From the NCBI GenBank assembly GCA_025363475.1, contig JANYDS010000073.1, forward strand, positions 38,354 through 102,353: a DNA stretch of 64,000 nt, read 5' to 3'. The notes under the pieces are model-generated. The model was given only the letters and a program-made list of their open reading frames with translations. It was not told the DNA's origin and ran no database searches. Every line of letters starts with the position of its first letter. The first letter of the stretch is position 1. Source of the stretch: Terriglobia bacterium (GTDB lineage Bacteria; Acidobacteriota; Terriglobia; Bryobacterales; Bryobacteraceae). Shown here piece by piece: positions 16,450 to 25,690 of the stretch. The position numbers and the translations under genes are program-made.

Positions 16450-18113
16450 GACCGGTATTGATAGCGGTCATCGGCGCGGCAGCCCTGGTTGCACAGGAGA
16501 GCACTATGCCTCCCGTAAAGACCGTGGAGGTGCCTGCGCGGGTTGGGGTTCTGGGGTCAGTTACATTGGGGCTTCCGGAAGTGATTCAGCGCGTGCTGGC
16601 GAGTGACAGAGACCTGGTGATTTCCCGGATCCTCAGAGAAGAAGCGTCGTATAGCGTGAAGGGTGCGCGCGGCGTTTATGATGCGCGACTGGGTTTAAAT
16701 GCCTCGAAGGTGAAGAGCGTGACACCGGTGACATCGCTGATTGGCGGCTCAGCCAACGGGAAGCTGACCAGCGCTCAGTTCATTGTAGATCCACAATTGA
16801 GCGGGCTTTTTCCTGCACTGGGCGGGTCTTATAAGGTGGATTTTTCATCAGCACGTCAGGCCAGCGGCAGTACGTTCCTGACGCTGAATCCGCAGTATCC
16901 GACATCGCTCAATTTCAGTTTGAGCCAGCCGTTGTTGCGCGGGTTGCTATACGACGACAACCGGCACCGCATTGCTGTGGCGAAAAAGAATGTACAACTG
17001 ACGAACGAACAATTCCGTCAGCGCGTTACGGATGTGATTACACAAGCCGTGCAGGCTTATTGGGAGCTTGATTTCGCGTATCGCAACTTACAGGTGCAGA
17101 CCCAGGCCGTGACACTGGCGGAGCAACAGGATGCCAGTAACCGGCGGCAGGTGACGCAGGGTCTGCTGGCGCCTTCAGATGTGGTGGCAACACAGACTCA
17201 GCTGGCAACGTTCCAGCAGAACGTTTTCAGCGCACAGCAAACACTCACGGTTGCAGAAAACAATTTGAAATCGCTGATGCTGCCGGACCGAACTGATCTG
17301 ATGTGGGGAATGGCGCTGCAGCCTGAGGACCGCGACAATTCCCGTGCTGCGTTGCCCGCACTGGATGAAGCTGTAAAGACTGCCCTGGCAGGACGTCCGG
17401 AACTGGCAGAGAGCCAGCTCGCCATCGAAGTGAATCAACTGGATGCGCGGCTCAGCCGGGACCAGGCCAAGGCTCAGATTGACGCAGTGGCCTCGGTAAG
17501 TTCCACAGGCGTCGCCGGCCGGGTGATTGGACAGGCGAATCCGTTTACCTCAAGCCTGGGACCGATTATTAACGGGATCAACAGCCTGAATGCTGCCGCC
17601 GGTTTGCCGCCCCTTGTGGTTTCATCCGGCACCAGCACAATTGCGCCGGTGTTTGTGGGTGGCTATGGGCAATCGCTCAGCGTGCTCGGGAACCACGATT
17701 ACACAACCGCCCAGATTGGCGTCCAGATGTCGCTGCCACTGCGCAACCGCACTGCACAAGCGCAGGTTGCGGTGGCAGGGGCGGAAGGGCGCAGACTCAA
17801 GGCCGTGCGCCAGCAGATTGAAATGGCGGTTGAACTGGATGTCAGAAATTCGCTGCAGGCTGTAAGTTCAGCGCGCGGGCGTCTGGACGCCGCTGCCACG
17901 GCTCGCGAGTATGCGGAGCGTCAATATGGAAGTGAACAGCGCCAGTTCCAGGCGGGAACATCCACGGTGTTTCTGGTATTGCAGCGGCAGACGGATTTGA
18001 TTGCGGGGCGGACACGTGAAGTTCGGGCACGGGCGGATTTGGGCCAGGCAACGGCCAGTCTGGACCGGGCGACGGCACGGACGATTGAATCGCAGGGTAT
18101 TCAACTACAGTAG
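16446..18113 (+). CDS. TolC-family outer-membrane efflux channel
   Basis: 555 residues with a short signal peptide (MRPVLIAVIGAAALVAQ) and the two homologous OEP domains of long coiled helices. The first helix region lies at about residues 190-280 (ITQAVQAYWELDFAYRNLQ) and the second at about 440-540. It forms the outer-membrane exit duct for the pump upstream. The start overlaps the pump stop (ATGA). It is longer than E. coli TolC (about 490), mainly because of an inserted Ala/Gly/Ser-rich stretch at about 355-405. A 204-bp gene-free gap follows before coxB, with no clear terminator. Confidence 0.92.
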   Translation: MRPVLIAVIGAAALVAQESTMPPVKTVEVPARVGVLGSVTLGLPEVIQRVLASDRDLVISRILREEASYSVKGARGVYDARLGLNASKVKSVTPVTSLIGGSANGKLTSAQFIVDPQLSGLFPALGGSYKVDFSSARQASGSTFLTLNPQYPTSLNFSLSQPLLRGLLYDDNRHRIAVAKKNVQLTNEQFRQRVTDVITQAVQAYWELDFAYRNLQVQTQAVTLAEQQDASNRRQVTQGLLAPSDVVATQTQLATFQQNVFSAQQTLTVAENNLKSLMLPDRTDLMWGMALQPEDRDNSRAALPALDEAVKTALAGRPELAESQLAIEVNQLDARLSRDQAKAQIDAVASVSSTGVAGRVIGQANPFTSSLGPIINGINSLNAAAGLPPLVVSSGTSTIAPVFVGGYGQSLSVLGNHDYTTAQIGVQMSLPLRNRTAQAQVAVAGAEGRRLKAVRQQIEMAVELDVRNSLQAVSSARGRLDAAATAREYAERQYGSEQRQFQAGTSTVFLVLQRQTDLIAGRTREVRARADLGQATASLDRATARTIESQGIQLQ

Positions 18114-18317
18114 CTAAACTGCCGGGTCGTCAAAACACACAGCGAACCGAAGACCGCGCCTACAGCAGCGCCACTGGGTGTAGAGACCCGCTTTTCATGT
18201 CAATAGACACAAGCCCGCAGCCATCCGACGGCTGTCAATTGACGCACGAGGCCTGTATTGAGTGGTTTGGAAGGGTCTGCGCTACTGGCCGCAGAGTTGC
18301 ATTTAGTCCGGCCAGAC

Positions 18318-19325
18318 ATGAAATCCTTCATTCGTCTTGCCACCCTCGCCACCCTGGCCGCCCTGGCTGCGGGCGCAGCAATGGCGGGACAAATCACGAG
18401 TATCTTTCAGCCTTTAGCAACACCCGCTGACCAGGTTTACAGCCTGTCTGTGCTGGTCCTCAGCATTTGCGCTGGCGTCTTTCTGATTGTTGGCGGCCTG
18501 ATGCTCTACGCGATCGTGCGCTTTCGCGGTGGCGGCAAAGATCACGCAACGGAGCCCGCGCAAGTCTACGGCAGCAATCAGATTGAACTGGCCTGGACGG
18601 TGATTCCCAGCCTGATTGTGGTGGTGCTGACCATAGCCACAGCGCGAATTACTTCGGCAGTTCAGGACCACGCGATTCCGAAGGATGCGCTGCATGTAAC
18701 CGTGATCGGGCATCAATACTGGTGGGAGTTTCAGTACCCGGATCTGGGCATTGTAACTGCCAACGAACTGCACGTTCCGGTGAATTCCAAAGACAAACCC
18801 AGAACCACCAGCCTTACTTTGAAAACGGCGGATGTGACCCATAGCTTCTGGGTGCCGGAACTGGCGGGCAAGACCGACCTACTTCCGGCCCAGACCAATT
18901 CCATGTGGTTTGATCCACGCCAGCCCGGCGTGTATCTGGGCAATTGTGCGGAATACTGCGGGACACAGCACGCGAAGATGCAACTGCGCGTGGTCGTTGA
19001 TACGGCAGAAGACTTTGAGCACTGGGTAGCCCATCAGCAAGAACCGGCTGCGACAGAGGCAAGTGCGGTGCCATTTTTGACGTCAGCCTGCATCGCGTGT
19101 CACACCGTGCAGGGGACAGCAGCGCGCGGCAAACTGGGACCGGATCTGACTCACTTGATGAGCCGTCCGCAACTGGCCGCTTATGATTTGCCGAATACTC
19201 CACAGAATCTGCGTGCCTGGATTGAAAACCCGGAGGTATTCAAGTCGTCAAGCAGGATGCCTGCGGCGCATTTACCGGGTCAAAAGCTGGACGGTATCGC
19301 CGCGTATCTTTCAACCCTGAAGTAG
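18318..19325 (+). CDS. coxB: Cytochrome c oxidase subunit II with fused cytochrome c domain
   Basis: 335 residues. Signal peptide, two membrane helices, then a cupredoxin domain with the CuA site CAEYCGTQHAKM (two Cys, His and Met ligands) and a distal His in HSFW. A C-terminal class I cytochrome c domain follows, with the haem motif CIACH. Fusion of this haem domain marks a caa3-type oxidase that takes electrons directly without a soluble cytochrome c. I chose ATG 18318, where the signal peptide begins. It heads the oxidase operon; coxA starts 16 bp after its stop. Confidence 0.95.
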   Translation: MKSFIRLATLATLAALAAGAAMAGQITSIFQPLATPADQVYSLSVLVLSICAGVFLIVGGLMLYAIVRFRGGGKDHATEPAQVYGSNQIELAWTVIPSLIVVVLTIATARITSAVQDHAIPKDALHVTVIGHQYWWEFQYPDLGIVTANELHVPVNSKDKPRTTSLTLKTADVTHSFWVPELAGKTDLLPAQTNSMWFDPRQPGVYLGNCAEYCGTQHAKMQLRVVVDTAEDFEHWVAHQQEPAATEASAVPFLTSACIACHTVQGTAARGKLGPDLTHLMSRPQLAAYDLPNTPQNLRAWIENPEVFKSSSRMPAAHLPGQKLDGIAAYLSTLK

Positions 19326-19341
19326 ACGGACTCACATAAAC

Positions 19342-21021
19342 ATGGCATCCATCAATTACCCGATCCCTTACGCAGAGGAACGAAGGAAGCGCTCCATCTG
19401 GAGCATGCTCCTCGAAGACTGGATCTTTACCGTCGACCATAAACATCTGGGGTTGATGTACGTCATCATCGCCCTGCTGTTCTTTGTGGTCTCCGGGCTG
19501 TTCGGCGCAGTGATTCGCGCGCAGTTGATGTATCCGAATGGCCATGTCGTGACGGCGGATGTCTTCAATCGGATGTTCACGGTGCACGGCACCACGATGG
19601 TCTTCTTTGTCGGCATGCCGTTCATTGCGGGCCTGGCGAATTACCTGATTCCGCTGATGATCGGCGCCCGCGACATGGCGTTTCCGCGCATGAATGCACT
19701 CGGCTTCTGGCTGACCCTGTTTGGTGGTCTGCTGTTGTTTTCCAGTTATCTGATGCCGGCAGGCGCGGCGGGACACGGCGCGGTTCCTGACTTCGGCTGG
19801 TTCGCTTATGCGCCATTGACCGAGCGGGCGTTTTCTGAAGGAACAAGCGCAGATTTCTGGGTGCTAAGTGTGTTGATGAGCAGCACAGGCAGCACTTTAA
19901 GCGCCATCAACGTGCTCTCCACCACTCTGTGTATGCGAGCCAAAGGCATGACGCTGGCGCGAATGCCGCTGTTCGTGTGGATGAACTGCGTAGTGGCATT
20001 TCAGATTCTGGTGGCGCTGCCACCACTTACCGCCGCACAAATTATGCTGATGATTGATCGCTTCCTGGGCGGGCATTTTTTCGATGCCTCTGCGTCGGGC
20101 GCAGCGATCCTCTGGCAGCATTTCTTCTGGCTCTTCGGACACCCGGAGGTTTACATTCTGATGATTCCGGGGTTCGCCTCGGTCACCGAAATTGTGCCGG
20201 TGTTCTCGCGCAAGCCGATCTTCGGCCGCCAGGCAATGATCGGGGCCAGTGTGGCTATAGGCTTTATCAGTCTGGGAGTCTGGGCACACCACATGTACAC
20301 GGTGGGCATGCCATCGAAAGCGAACATTTTCTTCGCCGCCGCAACCATGCTGGTGGGCGTACCGACGGGCATCAAGATCTTCAACTGGGTGGCAACCATG
20401 TGGGGCGGCAAGATTCGTTTTGCGACACCCATGCTGTTCTGTGTCGGCTTCCTGTTTCAATTCCTGATTGCGGGGCTGACAGGAATCATGCTGGCGGTGG
20501 CCCCGTTTGACTGGCAGTTGAAATCCTCTTACTTTCTGGTGGCGCATTTTCATTACACGCTGATCGGCGGGCTGCTGTTCACGTTGTTCGCGGCCATCTA
20601 TTATTGGTTCCCGAAAGCAACCGGCCGAATGCTGAGTGAAAACCTGGGCAAGTGGCATTTTTGGCTGCTGGTAGTTGGTTTCCATGTCACGTTCGATCCG
20701 CTGCATGTGGCAGGCTGGCTGGGGATGCCGCGACGCATCTACACCTATCCGACCGGACGCGGCTGGGACACATGGAACTACATTTCGTCGCTGGGCGTCG
20801 GCATCCAGGCAGCCGCCATTCTCATCTTCGTCATCAATGTTCTGGTTTCCCTCTTTGTCGGGCAGCGAGCCGGTAACGATCCCTGGGATGCCTGGACGCT
20901 GGAGTGGGCCACCACTTCCCCGCCGGCCAAATATAACTTCGCTGTAGTCCCCGAGGTACACAGCAGCAGACCTCTGTGGGATTTGAAACATCCGGAAGAT
21001 CCGGACTGGAAATATGAATAG
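19342..21021 (+). CDS. ctaD: Cytochrome c oxidase subunit I
   Basis: 559 residues, twelve membrane helices. It holds the low-spin haem and the haem-CuB centre. The CuB His and cross-linked Tyr lie in GHPEVYI, the two CuB histidines in AHHMYTVG, and haem-binding histidines in HFHYTLIGG. It reduces O2 to water and pumps protons. It lies between the CuA subunit II gene and subunit III, so the gene order is coxB-A-C. A long opposite-strand open frame covers this gene but is a composition artefact. Confidence 0.97.
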   Translation: MASINYPIPYAEERRKRSIWSMLLEDWIFTVDHKHLGLMYVIIALLFFVVSGLFGAVIRAQLMYPNGHVVTADVFNRMFTVHGTTMVFFVGMPFIAGLANYLIPLMIGARDMAFPRMNALGFWLTLFGGLLLFSSYLMPAGAAGHGAVPDFGWFAYAPLTERAFSEGTSADFWVLSVLMSSTGSTLSAINVLSTTLCMRAKGMTLARMPLFVWMNCVVAFQILVALPPLTAAQIMLMIDRFLGGHFFDASASGAAILWQHFFWLFGHPEVYILMIPGFASVTEIVPVFSRKPIFGRQAMIGASVAIGFISLGVWAHHMYTVGMPSKANIFFAAATMLVGVPTGIKIFNWVATMWGGKIRFATPMLFCVGFLFQFLIAGLTGIMLAVAPFDWQLKSSYFLVAHFHYTLIGGLLFTLFAAIYYWFPKATGRMLSENLGKWHFWLLVVGFHVTFDPLHVAGWLGMPRRIYTYPTGRGWDTWNYISSLGVGIQAAAILIFVINVLVSLFVGQRAGNDPWDAWTLEWATTSPPAKYNFAVVPEVHSSRPLWDLKHPEDPDWKYE

Positions 21022-21028
21022 GAGCGAT

Positions 21029-21622
21029 ATGCCTTCCGCTGCAATGACTTTTGAAGCGAACACCAACGAGGTGCAGAACCTGGACCGCGGCAAGGTGGGG
21101 CTGATTTGCCTCATGCTCACCGAAACCGCACTGTTTGCGATCTTCGTCACCGCCTACATTTTCTTTCTGGGCCAAAGCACTACCGGGCCGCAGCCAAAGG
21201 ATGTTCTGACGCTGCCCGTCTGGGCCACTATTTGTCTGCTTTCGAGCAGCGCCACGGTGGAACTGGCGGTACGGGCGCTGCACTCAGGTGCGACTGGGCG
21301 CTTTCAGCTTTGGCTGGGGGCCACCGTGCTGCTGGGTGCGGAATTCCTTCGCCAGACAGGAATCGAATGGAACAAACTGATCAACACAGATGGACTTACT
21401 ATTTCAACTAACATCTTTGGCACCACTTACTTTTCGCTGGTGGGCCTTCATGCGACACACGTCGTGATAGGACTGCTGCTTCTGACCGGCTTGCTTCTAG
21501 CAGGCCTGACGGGCAAGGTCAAGGGACACGAACGACGGTTTGAGTTAGTCGGGTGGTACTGGCATTTTGTAGATGCGGTATGGATTGTAGTTTTCACAAC
21601 CGTCTATGTGGTGGGTTTATGA
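21029..21622 (+). CDS. ctaE: Cytochrome c oxidase subunit III
   Basis: 197 residues, five membrane helices, haem-copper oxidase subunit III fold (GLHATHVVIGLLLL and VGWYWHFVDAVWIVVFT are family hallmarks). It is the short five-helix form common in caa3 oxidases. It contains no metal and stabilises subunit I. I chose ATG 21029 because AGGAG lies 6 bases upstream; an ATG at 21014 would start inside the preceding gene. The stop overlaps the next start (ATGA). Confidence 0.93.
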   Translation: MPSAAMTFEANTNEVQNLDRGKVGLICLMLTETALFAIFVTAYIFFLGQSTTGPQPKDVLTLPVWATICLLSSSATVELAVRALHSGATGRFQLWLGATVLLGAEFLRQTGIEWNKLINTDGLTISTNIFGTTYFSLVGLHATHVVIGLLLLTGLLLAGLTGKVKGHERRFELVGWYWHFVDAVWIVVFTTVYVVGL

Positions 21623-22425
21623 AGCATATTGAGCTTCCGGCACCGACTCCGTGGCCCATGGCCTTCGGTCTCTCCATAGCACTGTTATTTGCAGGCGTGG
21701 TCACGACACCGTACGTCAGTATGGTCGGCGGCGTTCTGTTTCTGACTGCGGCAGTGGGCTGGTGGAGGCAGGTGCTTCCGGCAGAACGCCACGAGCAGGT
21801 GGAAGTCAGGGGCGAAGTTACCGAACCTGCGTTCATTCCCCGGGGCGAAGTAGAGAGAATCCGCGTGGGTCAGGCAGGGCACCGTGTCCGTCGCATCTCG
21901 CGCACAAGGCCTTTCAGTGCGGCATTACGCGGGGGCATAGTGGGCGCGATTGGCATGGCTGCTGTCGCCTGTCTGTTTGGTTTGTTATCGCAGGGCAGCA
22001 TCTGGTATCCCATCAACCTGCTGGCCGCCGCAGCTATACCTGATCTGGCTGCAGCAAGCGTGGAGCAGTTGCGACAGTTCAGCATGTCCGGCCTGGTGCT
22101 GGGGACTCTGATTCACGGAACCACCTCGCTGCTGGTGGGTTTGCTCTACGCCGTGATGCTGCCCATGTTCCCTCGCGGCGCATTCTGGTGGGCCGGTCTG
22201 ACTGCGCCGGTCCTCTGGACTGCCCTGAGCGCGGCTGGAATGGAGCTGGTTAATCCGGCTCTGAATGCCCGTATCGACTGGCGCTGGTTTATCGCTTCGC
22301 AGCTAGCCTGGGGTTTGACGGGAGGTTTCGTAATCGCCAGAACCGAGAGCATCGAGACGCTGGAAGATCTTCCGCTGGCCGTGCGGGCCGGTATTGAAAC
22401 TCCCGGCGTCGATTTGCACCTCTGA
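21619..22425 (+). CDS. Membrane protein of the oxidase operon (function unknown)
   Basis: 268 residues from ATG 21619, which overlaps the subunit III stop. Residues 12-50 form two closely spaced membrane helices of the kind found in small oxidase subunit IV proteins, followed by a charged loop (about 55-95) and about four more helices (about 98-245). The C-terminal part is not recognised. Its tight coupling on both sides (4-bp and 1-bp overlaps) argues for a role in the oxidase or its assembly. It could be a subunit IV fused to an extra membrane domain. Confidence 0.6.
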   Translation: MKHIELPAPTPWPMAFGLSIALLFAGVVTTPYVSMVGGVLFLTAAVGWWRQVLPAERHEQVEVRGEVTEPAFIPRGEVERIRVGQAGHRVRRISRTRPFSAALRGGIVGAIGMAAVACLFGLLSQGSIWYPINLLAAAAIPDLAAASVEQLRQFSMSGLVLGTLIHGTTSLLVGLLYAVMLPMFPRGAFWWAGLTAPVLWTALSAAGMELVNPALNARIDWRWFIASQLAWGLTGGFVIARTESIETLEDLPLAVRAGIETPGVDLHL

Positions 22426-24551
22426 TGGACCCCGTAGCCGCTGCCGTCTTTGCCTCCTGGCGCATCGAGCCGGGTCTGCTGCTGGTGCTGGTGGCTGCGG
22501 TTGCACTGTATATTCGCGGCTGGCACAAGCTTCGGCGCGAACTTCCTGACAGGTATACCAATGAGCGGCTAACGGCCTTCCTGAGCGGCGTGGCTCTGGT
22601 TTTTCTGGCTCTGGCCTCGCCGCTGGATGCCTTTGCCGGAATGCTTCTGCAGGTTCACATGGTGCAGCATCTGATCCTGATCATGGCTGCACCGGTGTTG
22701 ATCTGGCTGGGGCAACCAATAATCCCGTTGATGCGCGGTTTGCCCGGCGCAGTCTTCACAAATGCGCTCGGCCCGTTTCTGGGCTGGCAGGCTTTGCGCC
22801 GCGCCGGTCGCGCGATCACACATCCGGTTGTCTGCTGGCTGGCACTGGCGCTTGCCGTGGTCTTCTGGCATCAGCCGCGCTGGTATGAACTGGGCCTGAC
22901 GTCACCCGACTGGCATAAAGTGGAGCACCTTTGTTTCCTGTTCGCCGCGCTGCTCTTCTGGTGGCCAGTGGTGGGAGTGTGGCCGGGCAAACCGCAATGG
23001 TCCCGCTGGATGATGATTCCCTATCTGGTCTTCGCAGATATGGTGAACACTGGAGTTTCAGCCTGGCTGGTGTTTTCCCATCACGTTGTCTATCCCACTT
23101 ACGCGGCGGCTCCGCGTCTGTGGGGAATCTCCGCAATGGATGACCAGGCAACTGCGGGCGCACTGATGTGGGTACCCGGTTCGATTGCCTATCTGATCCC
23201 CGCATTTCTGCTGACCATGCAGGCCTTGAAAAGCGGGGAGCGCAGTACTGCTGTACGCGCGGCGCGGCCTGCGGTGTTTGTACGACACGAGGTTTGGGAT
23301 CTGCTGCGTGTGCCTCTCATCGGGCCGATCATGAGGCACCGCCACTTCCGCAGAGTGCCGCAGGCAGCGCTGTTCGCCCTGGCGCTCGCGGTAATGGTTG
23401 ACGGCATGGCTGCGCGTTCACAGCCTGCTCCGCTCAATCTCGCAGGAGTGCTCCCGTGGACTTACTGGCGAGGCTTCACGATTGTGGCACTGCTGGCGGG
23501 CGGGAATTTTTTCTGCATGGCCTGCCCGTTCATGCTCACGCGCGACCTGGGCCGAAAATGGCTGCCGGCATCATACCGCTGGCCGGTGAGACTACGCTCA
23601 AAATGGCTGGCCGCAGGTTTGATCGCAGTTTATCTGTGGGCTTATGAGGCGTTTAGCCTGTGGGCCAGCCCGTGGTGGACGGCCTGGATCATCGCAGGCT
23701 ATTTCGTCACCTCGTTCGCAATCGACGGAATCTTCGAAGGTGCGTCGTTCTGCAAGTATGTGTGTCCTGTGGGGCAGTTTCATTTTGTGAATTCGCTGGT
23801 CTCGCCACTCGAAGTCAAAGTGCGTTCCGCTGCAGTCTGCGATTCCTGTTCCACCCACGACTGCATTAAAGGGAATGCTCAGCAGCGCGGTTGCGAACTC
23901 CATTTATTTCAGCCGCAGAAACGCGGCAATATGGACTGCACGTTTTGCCTGGACTGTGTGCAGGCCTGCCCGACCGGAAATGTTGGAATCCTGCGCGTCG
24001 CCCCGGCAGCGGAGATCGGAACAAAACAGCGTTTGGACGTGGCTGTACTCGCCATGGTTCTCGTCTTCGGCGCACTGGTCAACGCGGCAGGCATGGCCGG
24101 ACCCGTGATGATGAAGCTGCACTCTGTCCACGGCGCTCTGACTGCGTTCTATGCTGTGGGGCTGATCGTCCCAGCCGCGCTTGTGGCGCTGGCCGGCAAG
24201 CGCACGGCCAGTTCGGCAATGGCGCTGGTTCCGCTGGGCGCAAGTATGTGGGCTGCCCATCTCGGGTGGCATCTGGTCACAGGCTGGACCTCGCTGGGGC
24301 CAGTCGTCGCGCGGATTCTTAACAAAGCTGTAACAGTTTCCCCCGGGCAAACTCCCGACTGGCTCACCGGCGCGCAAATTCTTCTGATGGATACCGGTTT
24401 ACTAATAACGCTGGCGGTGGTGTGGAGGGTTTCAGGAAAGAGGCTGGCTGCCGCTGCTCCATGGGTTGTGATCGCAGTTTCCTATTTCGCCGTAGCAGTT
24501 TGGGTGGTATTGCAGCCGATGCAGATGCGTGGCATGGTGATGAATCCATGA
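22425..24551 (+). CDS. CtaG-type oxidase assembly factor fused to NapH/CcoG-like polyferredoxin
   Basis: 708 residues, apparently two proteins joined. Residues 1 to about 270 are a CtaG (caa3-type) seven-helix domain with the conserved VHMVQHLILIMAAPVL, a family linked to building the CuB centre. From about 335 on it is a membrane ferredoxin of the NapH/CcoG kind: CMAC at 364, CKYVCPVGQ at 443, a cluster CDSCSTHDC, and a 4Fe-4S motif CTFCLDCVQACP at 505. Four more membrane helices close the protein. CcoG proteins reduce Cu(II) during oxidase assembly in other bacteria. Copper reduction and insertion may therefore be coupled here. It overlaps the previous stop by one base. Confidence 0.85.
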   Translation: MDPVAAAVFASWRIEPGLLLVLVAAVALYIRGWHKLRRELPDRYTNERLTAFLSGVALVFLALASPLDAFAGMLLQVHMVQHLILIMAAPVLIWLGQPIIPLMRGLPGAVFTNALGPFLGWQALRRAGRAITHPVVCWLALALAVVFWHQPRWYELGLTSPDWHKVEHLCFLFAALLFWWPVVGVWPGKPQWSRWMMIPYLVFADMVNTGVSAWLVFSHHVVYPTYAAAPRLWGISAMDDQATAGALMWVPGSIAYLIPAFLLTMQALKSGERSTAVRAARPAVFVRHEVWDLLRVPLIGPIMRHRHFRRVPQAALFALALAVMVDGMAARSQPAPLNLAGVLPWTYWRGFTIVALLAGGNFFCMACPFMLTRDLGRKWLPASYRWPVRLRSKWLAAGLIAVYLWAYEAFSLWASPWWTAWIIAGYFVTSFAIDGIFEGASFCKYVCPVGQFHFVNSLVSPLEVKVRSAAVCDSCSTHDCIKGNAQQRGCELHLFQPQKRGNMDCTFCLDCVQACPTGNVGILRVAPAAEIGTKQRLDVAVLAMVLVFGALVNAAGMAGPVMMKLHSVHGALTAFYAVGLIVPAALVALAGKRTASSAMALVPLGASMWAAHLGWHLVTGWTSLGPVVARILNKAVTVSPGQTPDWLTGAQILLMDTGLLITLAVVWRVSGKRLAAAAPWVVIAVSYFAVAVWVVLQPMQMRGMVMNP

Positions 24552-25045
24552 AGGTGTGTCTTTTGATCGCTGCGGTGCTGCCCTGTCTGCTCAAGGCGGA
24601 CGGCGGGGCTGTAATTTTAAGGCAGGACACGTCGTCGTACACCGTGACCGTGTTCGCGGCCCCCTTGCCTGTACAAACCGGTCCGTCCGACATCAGCATT
24701 CTGATTCAGAAGCGCGGCTCACTGGAGCCTGTTCTCGATGCTGAAGTGGAATTTGTCACGAGCGCCGGTTCGGTTCCAGCCACCCACGGCCAGGCGCAGA
24801 ACAAACTGCTCTACGCCGCAATGGTGGATATGACACGAGCAGGGAATATACCTTGGTCCGCACGCGCGAACCGGGCAGGACACACCGAGGAGGTATCAGG
24901 CACCCTAAACGTTGGCGTCGCGCGAGCCCGCTCAGCGAATTGGCTTCGTTTCGCAATTCCTGCGCCTCTGGGAATCCTGCTGTTCACCATCCATCAATAC
25001 CTGGCAGGCAACCGCAAAAAATCTGCCATTTTGATCATTCCTTAA
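24548..25045 (+). CDS. FixH/YtkA-like periplasmic protein with C-terminal membrane anchor
   Basis: 165 residues from ATG 24548, overlapping the fusion-gene stop by 4 bp. A signal peptide (MKVCLLIAAVLPCLLKA), a beta-rich domain of about 90 residues (DISILIQKRGSLEPVLDAEVEF), then one membrane helix near residues 135-155. The domain resembles YtkA/FixH folds, whose members sit next to FixG/CcoG in oxidase assembly operons. The neighbouring CcoG-like domain makes a role in copper handling or oxidase assembly likely. The family match is weak by eye. Confidence 0.6.
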   Translation: MKVCLLIAAVLPCLLKADGGAVILRQDTSSYTVTVFAAPLPVQTGPSDISILIQKRGSLEPVLDAEVEFVTSAGSVPATHGQAQNKLLYAAMVDMTRAGNIPWSARANRAGHTEEVSGTLNVGVARARSANWLRFAIPAPLGILLFTIHQYLAGNRKKSAILIIP

Positions 25046-25171
25046 CATCCCTTAACCACGGCGCAAGTGGCTGTTGTATGATCGTCAACTGAGCCTTACT
25101 GGCCCCCGTTGCGGGTCGGCGGGGTGATGACAACAAACGACTGACCTGAACAATCGGGAATACTGACACGA

Positions 25172-25681
25172 ATGTCTACACATAAAGCAGTCCACCACGG
25201 AGACGCTGCAGGCTCAACCCGCCGCGGCTTCCATCTCATCGTTCTGAACGTGCTGGGGGCGGCGGTGACCTTTGCCATTGCGATCCCCACGCTGGTCTAC
25301 CTGCTCTTTCCGCCCAAAGGCGTCAAAGACAACGGTTGGCTCGACGCGGGCGACATCAGCCAGCTGGTGCCCAATGACCCCGTCGAACTGAGCTTTCAGA
25401 AGACCCGCATGGACGGCTGGCGGCTGGTGACGGAAAAGAAGACTGCCTGGGTCGTAAAGGGCGAAGACAATAAAGTGACGGCTTTCGGGCCGCAATGTAC
25501 GCACCTCGGGTGCGCTTATCACTTTGAGAACAAGCAGTTCGTGTGCCCCTGCCACAACACTTTCTTCTCCATCGATGGCAAGGTAACGGCGGGACCGGCA
25601 CCCCGGCCGCTCGACCAGTATCTGGTGAAAATTGACGGCAACCGCCTGCAGGTTGGCGAACTCAAGAAATCCGTAGCCTAG
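25172..25681 (+). CDS. qcrA: Rieske iron-sulfur protein of a cytochrome b-c complex
   Basis: 169 residues with an N-terminal membrane anchor (about 22-45) preceded by an arginine-containing, Tat-compatible leader. The 2Fe-2S motifs are CTHLGC (109-114) and CPCH (125-128). It passes electrons from quinol to the c-type haems of the complex. The cytochrome b gene follows 9 bp after its stop. A 126-bp gap upstream may hold a promoter for qcrAB separate from the oxidase operon. The short spacing between the two motifs resembles b6f/menaquinol-type Rieske proteins. Confidence 0.95.
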   Translation: MSTHKAVHHGDAAGSTRRGFHLIVLNVLGAAVTFAIAIPTLVYLLFPPKGVKDNGWLDAGDISQLVPNDPVELSFQKTRMDGWRLVTEKKTAWVVKGEDNKVTAFGPQCTHLGCAYHFENKQFVCPCHNTFFSIDGKVTAGPAPRPLDQYLVKIDGNRLQVGELKKSVA

Positions 25682-25690
25682 GGATCCGAT

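Noticed and set aside
18114..18317. Possible riboswitch or small RNA in the gap before coxB
   Set aside because: Several short complementary segments, but no conserved riboswitch core or terminator could be made out.
19897..21150. A 417-codon open frame on the minus strand opposite cytochrome oxidase subunits I and III
   Set aside because: It is rich in His, Gln and Arg with no known motif and lies fully antisense to the strongly conserved oxidase genes. This is typical of GC-driven antisense openness.
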